A DNA stretch of 64,000 bases from NCBI RefSeq assembly GCF_041381155.1, contig NC_091144.1, positions 32,482,980-32,546,979 of the forward strand, given 5' to 3'. How positions within the stretch are numbered: the first letter of the stretch is position 1; the number at the start of each line of letters is the position of its first letter. A model generated the notes under the pieces. It made no database searches, had not been told where the DNA came from, and saw nothing but the letters and a program-made list of their open reading frames with translations. This document shows, one piece after another, positions 32,901 to 45,300 of this stretch. This DNA is from Argopecten irradians (taxonomy: Eukaryota > Mollusca > Bivalvia > Pectinida > Pectinidae). Made by a program: the position numbers and the translations under genes.

Positions 32901-34858
32901 ATATGCATTAAGAAGAACAATTCAATTCGATGGACTTTGTATTAAATCTAAACGCTTTGTGTTAGAAGTTAATATTTGCACTCATTTTATTGCCGTGTCG
33001 CTCACCAGGAATATCATATGTAATAAATAGTGACAGTGTATAGAAACTTGAAACAACAAATGTTGGTGAAGAGTTCTGATAAAGGGAGATAATTATACTC
33101 CATAGTTCAAAACTGGATTTTTGATTCATGAAATAATGATGAACAATTAGTAACTAGTTTATTAAACCATGTTTTGTATATATATATATCATAGGAGAAT
33201 TTTCTTCCAGAAATATTTCAGGACAAATCATTTATAAATTTTCACAGGCAACAAACCATCACGATGTATCTGTATAACGATGTGGATAAAAATATGGAAA
33301 ATTTCCCCTCTGAAGACATTTGAACTCTTCTAACATAAAGGATGGGACAATTCATTATGAAATTTTAGGGGTGACCAGGTTAAATAGCATTCTGTATTAC
33401 AACAATAACTATAGGCTTCTGAACTGAATATAATTGCTATACTGCATACTTGATGCAATTTAAGAATAATTAATCCATACATTTTTCAGAATACATACTG
33501 ATATATTTTCACTTATGCAGAACATCTAGTTCCCATGAACAAGAATTGATTGTTTACAAACAATGTGAGAAAAATGTCATAGAAAATGACAAAATTCCTC
33601 ATGCATATTAATTAATGCTACACAAGGGTAGATAATTCTGTATATTACCCATTAATATCTTAACAATAGTGAACATTCCCAATATCTATCCCACAATGCT
33701 ACTGACCATGTGATCCACTTTGTGACCTTGACCTTTATCAGTCAATGACAAAATTAAATGAATATCAATACAATGCCATATGTTGATATTGAAATATCTT
33801 TAATCTGAACCTCTTTGAATCTTGATTTAGAAATGTCACGATAACAAATTAGGGAAACGTTTTTTTCCTTATCAACACAACATTTCTAAATTGTGGCAGT
33901 GAGAAATTCTCTTGGAATCTACAAATGATTAAGAAATGCCATGATAAATAACTGTGCAAACTTTTTCTTCTTCTACGAAACATTTCAAAATAGAGAACTT
34001 CTTTTAGAATCTACAAATCTTCTGCGACAACAAAAGATTTAAAGAATCGCCTCAACTTAAACTCTAGTACTTCAAACAATCGAAAAATTCAAAAGCTTCT
34101 ATCGATTAATGTTGATTCTTAAGATTTTTCTGAAAATGATATAATGGAGTTTAAGTCTGGATTTGAGGTAGATTCAAGAAATGTTCGTTTAACAGAAATT
34201 GGCTAATATGCCTACATGTAGACTTCAAAAAAATTTCAGTATAGAATCAAGAAATGTTTGTGAAACAGAAATTGGCTAAAAATTGTAAATTTTTTAAGCA
34301 CAGTATATCCTTCAAATGATACTAATCAACTCCATCAACCCAGAAGCCACAAAGTTTCCAATGGTTTGATTCCAAAATGTTCAGTTTAAAAATATTTTTA
34401 AAAAACCCAGTAACGTGATGAACCAGAACACAGAATTGAACAGAATTATTTTGATTGACAATAATTAAATGTAAGCACCTGGACATTCATATTCTTTAAT
34501 GACACTAACCACTATTTTATATTTAACTTTTGCTGCACAAAGATTAGGAATTATGGAGAGAAAAAACCATAGTCATGCTAACGAAAAATAACATCTAGTG
34601 TTACATAACACATACAAAAAACACATAAGATTAATATCAACGTTAAATACACGTACCATTATTCACAAATGGTAACAACGAAAATTTTACAATTATAAGA
34701 GCAAACTCGTTTTGCACAACTATTTATAAATTTTTCGTATTTTGCAATTTTTATAGGTGCTACCCCTTTAATATAAGTTGCACCAAATTTTCACATGATT
34801 TCTATAAATATCACAGTTATCTTCGTAGTGTGCCAGGTTGGACTGGCATTAATGCTGG
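29938..34858. other. Convergent 3' region between THOC3 and the coiled-coil/SH3 gene
   Basis: It starts after the THOC3 stop and ends at the stop of the minus-strand gene. It holds both 3' UTRs and no exon. Locally duplicated segments occur: about 30190-30265 repeats at 30325-30385 (GAAGTGTTGTTGGACAAATA), and about 30945-31010 repeats at 31020-31100 (ATAGAACAAAGACATTATTT). A partial GAGTTATCTGCCC-type element is near 33545-33655. The best plus-strand poly(A) signal is AATAAA at 31636-31641. On the minus strand ATTAAA (34767-34772 as TTTAAT) is a weak candidate about 90 bp past the stop. Short open frames here are noise. Confidence 0.65.
31636..31641 (+). other. Candidate THOC3 polyadenylation signal
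   Basis: A canonical AATAAA is followed within 30 bases by a T-rich tract (GTTTTTATTTCATTT). It lies about 1.7 kb beyond the THOC3 stop, which would give a long but reasonable 3' UTR. I saw no better hexamer with a downstream T/GT-rich tract nearer the stop codon. Confidence 0.35.
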
Positions 34859-36334
34859 TTACGTCCGCTGATGGGTGTGCTTCGTCTCCACTGCGCCTCG
34901 ATACGCTGTTGGAGATTTCGGCGACAACTGAAATATAAATATCGCATATTTCATTCATTGAAACATACATATTTATACAGTTTCAAAATCATAAATAAAC
35001 GACTTATTATTATCAACTGAATTTTCTCAAAACAATGAACACCAGAATACTACATTTTGAATATTTTCAGTCTGGTAAAAATCTGCTCAAAAATTCTTGT
35101 AAAAGTTGTATTAAAAGCTTGGAAAGTATTGTAAAGTTGTATTATAAGCTCATGACAGCATTACAATGGGTTCTTCAAAAGAATAAATGATTTATTTGCA
35201 GACTGAAGCTCCTTATAAAAAGACACACCCATACATAGCTATGCAATATAACCAGATAGATCTAGCGCCATTACAACAGAGCATGTCAACTTTGTTTCCC
35301 TACCATATTCAATCTTTGTATTTATATATGAGAGAGTTATCTGCCCTGGAGGCGGGGTATTGATTGTGGTGTTGTCCAACAAGGGCAGATAACTCTGTAA
35401 CGTACAAATGAAGGGTTAGTAACCGTCGGATAATCTAGAAATCTCAGGAATTCATTGTTAATAGCTTACCTTGACACCAGCACTGTTAACTGGAATCTCT
35501 TCCATGAAACTGGCCGGCACTAGTCCTCGGCGACCATTTATCTGAAAAATACCAAAGGCAATGTCATATTCAAATTACATCCTTAATTCATATTCTTATG
35601 TTAATTCTTTGTCCATCTTCAATGATTTTTAAAGCTGGATTTAAGTATGAAATATATGAGTCGTCTTTGATCTGGGAATATCAATATGAGAGAATATGAA
35701 ATAGTACCCGAAAACTTGTTGGATAATCACAGGGCCACAAGCTTCATCATCATCATCATTATCATCATCAATTCATAATCATCATCATCATTATCAATCC
35801 AAAATAATCACCATCATATCATCATCATCATATCATCATCATCATCATTATCATCATATCATCATCATCATCATCATCTTTCTGTAATCATCATCACACC
35901 ACCCTCATCGTCCTTCATCATCATCATTTACATCATTATCATCCTCATATCATATCATTTCATAACATAATGGTGACCTTATCACTATATACCATTACTA
36001 GAATATTCCTTATTTGCATATTACAGAGTTATATAGTCTTGCAGACAAAATAATGACATCACAATGGATACCTACCTGCAAGGGAGCTAACTCTGTAATA
36101 TGCAAAGACGGAATATTATGAAAGTAAAGACTATCTTTGTATGAAAGTCCGCTACAAAATAAACTGTAAGTGACCTTGACCTATGACCTTGACCCTTACC
36201 TCTCCGTAGTAAAAGCCATCTGGACGTTCTCTGCCGTACACAGTGATGACATCTCCAGCATGGAAGGCGAGTTCGTAGCTGGAGTTCTCACGCGGTGACT
36301 GGTGGGAGGGGTCGTAGTCATACACACCCAAAAA
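34859..36334 (-). CDS. C-terminal SH3 domain and tail (last three exons of the coiled-coil/SH3 gene)
   Basis: Exon 36200-36334 encodes FLGVYDYDPSHQSPRENSSY then ELAFHAGDVITVYGRERPDG and FYYGE. Exon 35470-35541 completes the fold with INGRRGLVPASFMEEIPVNS. The ALYDY-type motif appears as GVYDYDP, the RT loop is long, and DGFYYGE replaces the usual WW, exactly as in the SH3 domains of RIM-binding proteins (family knowledge). GLVPASFMEEI supplies the conserved Pro and aromatic of the binding groove. The last exon, 34859-34927, adds a 22-residue basic tail (LSPKSPTAYRGAVETKHTHQ...) and stops with TAA. Frame was fixed by the phase-0 junction after GVK; other frames of this exon would give different tails but break the splice phase. 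Confidence 0.85.
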
Positions 36335-39300
36335 CTGTAACCATGGCAACATTGATAGTGAATAAAGATTATAAACCAGTTTATACATGGATGTATGTGT
36401 TCACTTTCAGATTTGAAAACTAGCAACAGACCTTTATCAACATATCAGCAATGCAATTATCAATTCAACAAATTGTTTTTGACAGAACGTAAAATAAATT
36501 GAATAAAGGTTGTTTTAAAATAACCAATGAATACAAAAATTCTAAATAGCAAAGGTGTCAGTATTTTCATTAAGAAACAAGAAATTGTATTCAAATCTAG
36601 AGTCATTTAAAACAAACCAGCTAAAATGATGTGTGATAATTTCACATACCAGAAAGTTATGAGTAAAACACAAACTATTTAGAAATTGAAGTGTTGGATT
36701 CTGAAGGTTGTTTTAATAATTTGTCATGAAATATTGATAAAATATTTTCATACCATATGTCGTTTTCCTGCTCGGAAGTCAGTACTGTTTAGGTGATGTA
36801 CCAGGTCCTCCCCCTCTGGTTCCCCTTCTGTGGCCTCCTTCTTGTTGTCAGGGCGATAGCTGATCTCCTTGACGACAGACACTGGACCATTTGTGGTGAG
36901 CGTTTGGATGCCCAGTCGGACAGACTGACCATTGTCGGGAGTGTCCACTACAGCCTTGGACAGATGGGGACTGTTCACTTGCTGTTGGACCTTTCCATTC
37001 ATATAGATCTGGTAGATCAAACATTGTGTTAGTTAATATTTACAACTGAGTAGAGTTATCTCCCTTGTGCTTTAGTACATAATACTTCACGATCTTCATT
37101 TATACTTTTGGAGTTATAAATTTTCACTAAAAATGCTGTAAACCAATTTTCTTTCGCTGTAATTTACTTCTGCGAATTTTGCGATTCAAGTAAATTCACA
37201 TAAATTACTCTCCGCAGATTAACATCCACATTATTCATACTGATCGGAAATTCTGTTCAAATTTCTAAATCTACGAATGTTAATATTTAAGAACTTGGTT
37301 TTAAATGGAAATCGCGAAATTAGCTGCGAAAGAAATTTGATTAATTGTAGTTTAAAAGATGACAAAACCAGTTCTCAAGGACATCATTATCCCGTAACAT
37401 TTATTCAAATTCTTTTTAGAAGCTTTTGATTTGCAACGAAAAAGAAAAGTATAAAGCTAGGGAGCAAATTGTATGTGCCTTTAACATTTTGTTAAATATC
37501 AGTTTACTGAATTACTAAACATGACCTATGACCTACCTTATAACCGATGACCTGTGACCTATTACTCTGGGCAAGTTCATTCAGTTTAGGGGGTGTCCAT
37601 GAGAGTAAGATGCTTTTCCCTCCAGCAGTCTTCTCAGCTTTTAAGTCTGTAGGGGGTTCTGGAACACCTGGCATAATAAAGGAACCAAGTTAAATGATTT
37701 AAGTTTGAGAATTGATTTAAATCATTTGTATTTCTCCTGTGAATTTATCTGCTGTATTTGCATAAAACAGAATTATCAGCCCTTGCCAGTAGGTACTGAT
37801 TGTCATATAAATTGAAGTTGTTTCTGCTGATAAAAATAATGACATCACAATCTATACCTAACCGCAAGGGAAATAACTCTGTTATATGCAAAGATGAATA
37901 TTGTACATATAGATCTTTCATGTTTTTGTTTTTTTTAAACATCAAAATTTAAGTAGTATCATATGATTACGAGTTTAAAATTCAGATAAAACTCACCTTG
38001 TTTAAACTGAGGTGAGAGCTGTGAATTTTTCTGCACTCGAGGGGAAAGATTTCCCGGCAAATGACCATTAAGATGAACACCGTGTTTTGGAGATATGATT
38101 TTTGGTGGCACTGCAAGTTTAAAATAACAGAAATATCATCATTATGTATAGGTAGAAGCAGTGATGTTATATCAACTTGAGATAAAGACCATTATAAAAT
38201 GAAACTGCATGTCTTAGATATTTTTATTCTTTCATATATACATGTATTTTTTTTAAACTGACATCTCTAATATAATACTAATATGGTATAGTTGCTTTTA
38301 TTATGGTTTTAATACTTTGTGGTCAATTTAATTTTTCTTAAATATCCATGAACAAATCCATCAAAATGACAACCTAGATAGCCTATTATTGTTAAGACTG
38401 ACAAACACACATATATTTCTCCCCATTTATAAGTAACAAAGAGAAGAAATTTTCTTATCACAAAAACGACAATTTCTATAAAAGTCTTAGTCTTATGAAG
38501 AAAGATAATTATGTGAGTTTCTTTTCTATGAAAAAAATACTACTTACAGTATCTATGGGGCTGGTGTGATTTCTGGAGCTGGACATGCATGTTGAGGATT
38601 TTCTCTGGGCTGGGATCGAGATGTGACGGCGTACTTTGTAACTGTTGTATCCTCCGTTCGTTAGGACTCGGATTCAGATTTCCCAGATCTTCTATCCCCG
38701 ACTCCGGCTGAACATGACTGGCAGGTACCAAACCTACACGACCTTTGACCTCAGCCTCATAATACCCATGGCTGTCTAATGGACCTATGAAATGAAAAAA
38801 AAAATGAAGAAGATTATGACATGACAACATCGTGCTGTGTGTTACGGATTTAATCCATAAATGTTGACATAGAAGCATGTTGTCATCAGACCTACCAAAT
38901 GTTTGATTTGCTTTGTTGCCTGATTACCCCTAAATATACATTTGAATTCATCTTATTCTAAGACTAGTCTATTATGAAATTTTAGGGGTAAATGAGTTAT
39001 CAAAGTTAGGCCGAAACTTCATAATGTTTAATACACTATATCTTTAACTTCCAAAGGATCAAAGAAATTATATCTCAGAAAATTGAATAATGTGTAAATA
39101 AACAGTTCTATTTCAGGATTATCTATGTTATTTGGTAAAAATGTAATAATTAGAACATACCAGTTTTTAAATAATTTGTCATAAGATATCAACAAACTTT
39201 GTCTTTGTTATGCTCACAAACAAACATTTATAAACATAGGTCATCTTAATTTTTTTATGAAATAAATATTTAATTTTCAATCAGAAACATACACAAAATC

Positions 39301-42300
39301 TTTTTATCTGTTTATAACACAAAGGTACAGAGAAAAATTTGATCTGAATTAACTAACCTGTGATTGTGACAGTGTTGCCCTCTGTGAGCTGTAACTCCAG
39401 TCGAGGACGGCCACTCTTGGAGAATGTACTCGGATCATAATCAGCCACAGCCACATAGGCTGGGTGGCGGGGCATGTGTCCGGCAGGTGGCTGTTTGTGG
39501 CCCTGTTGTTCTAGGCTATACACCGGCAATCTGTTCGGCCGGTGAATCAGAGGAAGCTGCTGTGATGGTAGTGGCCTCTGGTGGCGATCATACTGATCGG
39601 GTCGTCCATTGATATTACGGGGAGATAACTCTGAGTCACTCCATGCACCATGATCTAACACATCGTTAAAAGAGGATACCGAGGAAGATCGCTGCAGATC
39701 CTCGTCAGGTTTGTTGTATTCCTCACCAGCCATTAGTTCCTCCATGTGACGGAGCTGTTCAAGAAGGACTACAGGTTTACTGATCCCCTTAAATTTCCGT
39801 AATTCTTCACCCAGTCGACGTAGCAGCTCATCCTGTAATTTTTTTTTTAAATTCAAAGGTCAAAGGCTGATGTTCTGTATTGAAATTCAAGGTCAATGCT
39901 ATTAAGGAAAGTCACCAATTGCCTTCTTTTGAAGTTATAGATTTCAAGGGCATTCATGTTAAACTTAGCTCAAAGAACTTCAAAATTTATTTTTTAAAGT
40001 TATTTGCATAAAATGCATTACTCTAGATAGACAATATAAAACTATTTTTAAGGCCAGTGAAGCAAACAATTAACAAATTTTAATGGTTCAAAGTCATTCA
40101 TTAACACAAACAAATTACATTGTTTCATTATGATTCATTAGCCACCATCCCTCACATAATCTATTTTATCGTGAGTTATCTCCCCTCTCATAAATTGTCT
40201 CCCCTTACCTTATCTTTACATTTCTGTGAAAGACGATGGACTTTAGACTTCAGCGGTACAAGAGCCAGAACGGCCTCCTCTTTAGTTTGCTTCATCTGAG
40301 AGAACTGCAAAACATAAAATTATGATCAGCATTCCATCTAATATTACCTACCAAACATGTAATATAAGTGTTCAGACAAAATTTGACATCAGTATTGGCT
40401 TTTTGATATAGGGTTTTGTAGAACTTCAGCATTCTATGATGTATGATTTAGAGTTGTATTAAAGCAATATGTCATGAGGCGAATAGTTTGTTAAAGCATG
40501 TATGATATACAAGAATTCCATGGAAGTGGATGTGTCGCCTGCACAGCATCACAAAAAAATAGTTATTTACAGTTGAAAATATTGTTAATAATTAGGTGAA
40601 GTTATCAAGTCCCTTATCTCTTGCAAATATTGATGGATTTTGACCAGTATCGAACTCATCTAAGACCTCATTAATATAAAGCAATACACCATATTTGGTT
40701 GAAATCAGACAATAAATACTGAAGTTATCGAACGGAAACCATGTTTTGACAATTTTAAAGTTCTGTAACTCTTGCAAATATTGATGGATTTTGACCAGTA
40801 TCGAACCCATCTGAGCTCTCATTGATATAAAGCAATATACCAAATTTGGTTGAAATCAGACAATAAATAATTTATTAAGTTATTGCACGCAAACCGTTTC
40901 CCGGACACTGACATAGTGATACCTAAGTGTCGCCTTTGCGTTGCAGGCGACACAAAAAGTGTGAGTTAGAAAATGGTACAGTTGATAATAATCATAATCA
41001 TAATTTAAATTGTCATTGTTTCACAATGCATTCGCAGCAGACACTGGTTAGATGTATATGGTGAAAATATTCAATTCTGTACATATTAATTAATCATATC
41101 TAAAATATCCCAATGACTGTAAACCTGCCTGGAACTAGAAAAGAAATTGTTTGTTGTCATGATCAAGCAAGTGAACTGAAATTCAATAGTATAAATGACA
41201 GTTAAATGTGATATTCACTAAATACAACATATAACCTATCGTGAAAACGAGTGATGTTTTATATTCTGTCACAGAAAACAAAGAAAATATGAAGACTTTG
41301 ATTATTAGACTTTTCATATGAAAACTTGTGAACCATGCATATCTGAAAATTTTCTTCCTAGAAAGACAACATCCAGTGAGTGATGATAGAATTTAATAAA
41401 GTGAAACATCTCATTGTATTCCACCACACATACAATGTGTCTCAAATGATAGCCTGAACTAGAATGGGATGTAGGAGCATGGACATCAGGGTAGTTATAA
41501 AACATTAGCCCCCTATTCTATGGTAGGAGGTTCAATTTGGGACAAAATGCAAAAGCCTCTCTGAATGCTAATGAGCTTTACGTAGTTAGAAGGAATCAAA
41601 TCTTCCTTGTAGAACAGAAGTTTCACCAGCTAAATTCTATGATCAAAATGTTGTTTGGCAGTTCACATTCAAATACCCACAACTGAAAACTGTATCAAAA
41701 TGTAGAAAAATTCAAACATGGATATCACTTTCTTAAGGATGGTTGAAGAAACTAAAGGCTTAGATATTGAACATTCTACTACAAGTCTTCCACCTCTGGG
41801 TCTTGAGTTTAAAGCCAAAGTGTATTGTGCAAAGATCATTAATTTATTCACCCCTGAAATCTCTTAATGAAACGGTCTAGTCTTTGATTACGAAGAGTTT
41901 AAATGTGTCTTCAGGGGTGGATAAATCAAGGTTAGTAATTTCTTATCAAGGTTTTTGTATCAAAAAAAAAAAAAAATGCTGGCAAACCTATATGAAAGTA
42001 CAGATATGGAGGATGGGTTTTGGGGTGAGGGTGGAGTGATCCCTCCATCCCTAAGCTAGGAAAAATAATTTAAAATAAAAATCAATATTTCCACCACCAT
42101 GCTTGGATCATGCAGACATCAATGGATTTAGAAATATTACCTGTGCCTTCACATTGTCGTAACCAACAATGTCTTTCTCAAGGCAAATGTTATCTTGTTC
42201 AAGGGAGACAACTTTGCCCTTACAATCTGATATCTCTCTTAAGAGATCTTTTATCTTTTCCGACTGATATAGGCAAAAGAAGAGAATATGATTTGTGTTA

Positions 42301-45300
42301 TTTTTTCATGAATTTATAATTGTAAGGATTTAAAAAATAAAGAAGAATTCAGATAACAATTTTCTGTTATTTTTTTCTCAAAGTGTTTAAATCGTTCTTT
42401 TGTTTTCATTTTTTTTTTACTTTCATTACTTTTGTGTATGCAAAGAAGCACTAAGTTATGCAGAAAGTAAAAATTTCCTTTAGGTATATTCTTTGAAAAA
42501 TATTCAAAATTGGCGAATTTCATGGATTTTATCAGTTTTAACCAATTTTTTTCATGAATTTCAATTAATCAATCAGTGCCATCCAATTAATTTCCTTTAT
42601 GAATTTCATTTTATGGTTTATTTGTGATTTTTTTTAACGTTGGTGATTTACAACAAGTATGTTTACCCTATCTTCTAAAAGCTTAGAACACTCGTCAAGT
42701 TTTTCCTCCAAATGAGAATTATCTTCCTCTAATTGCGGGATGAGTTCAACCTCGGACCTCAGAGAGGACACCTGGTCAGTCAGCCGAGTGTTTTCTGCGA
42801 CTGTTATCTCTAAATCCTTTATACGTCCTTTGAGTTTTTTCGACTGTTTTGGGGAACAACATTAGCAAAGCATAATCAAATTATTACAACTTAGCATTGG
42901 CAGTGTTTAGTGTATTAATTTCAGATTTGGTAAAATTGAACTTTTATATAATGTAAACTAACTTTTTTGCAGCTGCTTTTCAGAAGTTCCTCTTCAAAAT
43001 AAATTTGCATAGATAAACATTCACGGAATCAAAAATTAAATATTAGAAAATTCGATATAAATGTTTGTATTTTAATTTGTGAAGAGAATCTTTCGCGAAT
43101 TTATTTGGATCTTGAAATTCGCGAAAGTAAATTGCATGCGAAAGAAAGATGATGTACAGTATCTAGAAGTTGTCAAGAACCATAAATAGTATTGAGTTAT
43201 CCAAGCATTTGAATAGATTTGTGGTAACCCAGTAATTTTAATGATTAGTGTAAAGTTATGTTAGGACCAACAAGATTAAGAAACGTCTTCAAGTAACACA
43301 AAGTAAAGATATTACAGATCTATATGTGAGAACAAAACTCCCTGGGCTTTGGTAAAAGTCTTTACCTGTTTTAGAAGCTTGTTGTTTTCATCTTTGGCAT
43401 GTTTTAGAGATTTCTCCAGTTCCTTGATCTCCTCTGCTTCCTGTTGAAGACATTGGAGGGAGTCAAGTGCGTTAGTTCGCATGTCCTCGATCGTACGGCA
43501 TTCCTCCTGCCATTGTCGTAACTCGCGCATCAAGCTATCAGCTTCATTTCTCTGTCAAACACAAATTTTCATAAAAATTTTTTTTCTATAATCTATACAA
43601 ATTTATATCAAACTTTAACAGTCCAAATTAAAGCAAAGAATGATTTCATATTCTTGAAACAAAACAATGACATCACATCATCTATTCAAAATCAATCAAT
43701 AAAACACTGTTCTGCAATGTGATCTCTTGGTTGTTTTTTTTAAATTACTAGTCAATTTGGTTTTATTTGTTTAAACTTCCCATAAACAACCATGGTAGTT
43801 AAAGGATCTGCCAGGTTTGCTGGTAGAGGAAAGTCAGAGTTCCTGGAGAAAAATCACCACCCAGCGGTGTGTAAACTTCATTTTTGTGACAATTCTTACC
43901 TTAGCGACAAGTTCTCGTTGCCGTTTGTTGAGCTCCATATTAAGAGCAACAACATCTTGCGACAAATCAAGCTTCTTGTGACCAACATCAGCAAGCTCCT
44001 CACGGACCTTGATTAGTTCGGCCTCTACGATCTGGATGACTTCCTTACTGTTTCTAGTATCCTGTTAGAAATTGAAGTAAGATTTGGAATTTTATAGGAG
44101 TTCGTAAAACGGGACATGAATTCATACTTTTTTTTATAGTTTACCGGTATAACTGTATACAATGTGTGATAAAATGAGGAAGACACTATAAACAAATTAA
44201 TGGTAATATAAATTTACTGTGCATACTGTATTCGACCCAATAAACGCCCACATCCCTATAAGCTCCCTCCCCCTTCTTTTAGGCTTCAATTTCACTTACT
44301 TTGAATTAATGCAGACTGGAAATATTATTATTCCCAACTGATGTCTTTTGTATATTGATTGATGGCTTACTTTGAAGAATTATTTTATGAAAGGCAAGTC
44401 CAAATTTGTTTCTATATTTTTTTCTTTATCTATCCAGACATGATATATACTTATAACTAAACAAATCTATTGTCTTACCTTTAGTTTGAGGGTTTCAGAC
44501 AGCGTGTCCAGGAATCGCTCCAAGATGAGAATGTATCGAGATTTGTTTTCCAAATCTTTCTCCAACTTTGCTATCTAAAAGCAGAAGGTATACCATTTAG
44601 AACTTGTAACATCTACACATTTATTTCTATCAACATTGAAGGCTATATATTACAGGACAGCCTTTCCCATACACATAAAAGGTGTGTGTATACATGCATT
44701 ATAAGTATTTTTCATATTCAATTGAGTTTATTAAAGATACTGCCAATGGTAATTATAATCTTTTAATAAAAACAGGAGCAGATGGATTTATGTTTTTCTT
44801 CAGTAACAGTAGTTACTTACTTAACATTATTCTGTCTTTGCATATTGCAGAGTTAGCCCCATTGCCGGTAGGTATCAATTGTTACGTCATGATTTTGTAA
44901 GCACAATTCATGTCATTTTCTCTGAAATGTGTTACGCTACGCTCGCAAACACATGACGTCACAATCAATATCACCCGTAAGGGCAGATAATTCTATAATA
45001 TGCAAATACAGAATTACCATCATTGAACAGTGTGAGCATCATTCTTATTTTACTTTAGAATAGAAGTATTTAAAACTTTTAATATAATTATACATCCTAA
45101 AAAGTCCAGGCATTATGCCCTATATGGAATGGCATCTAACAACTGTTTGGATTTCGTTCAAAATCAGATACTTTCATAGTTGTAGAGATAAAAGATTTAT
45201 ATTAAAATTCTTAGAAATTGTGCTTGAATTTTTTTTTAATATTTCTTAATATCTACAGAACTTTTTACAACAACATTAGAAAGACGAGCAGTTTACTGAG

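Noticed and set aside
32791-33030. A 79-codon plus-strand open frame between the convergent genes
   Set aside because: It has no domain, no splice context and AT-rich composition; it lies in the expected 3' UTR/intergenic zone.
34859-34927. A longer C-terminus for the coiled-coil/SH3 protein, reading frame +2 of the last exon (46 codons)
   Set aside because: The preceding exon ends in phase 0 after GVK, which forces the frame that stops at TAA 34859-34861.
37523-37560. Exon 37537-37667 ending at an alternative donor within the TGACCTATGACC run
   Set aside because: Only the donor at 37536/37537 (AAG|GTAGGT) keeps the FN3 frame GYK-IYMNG into the next exon.
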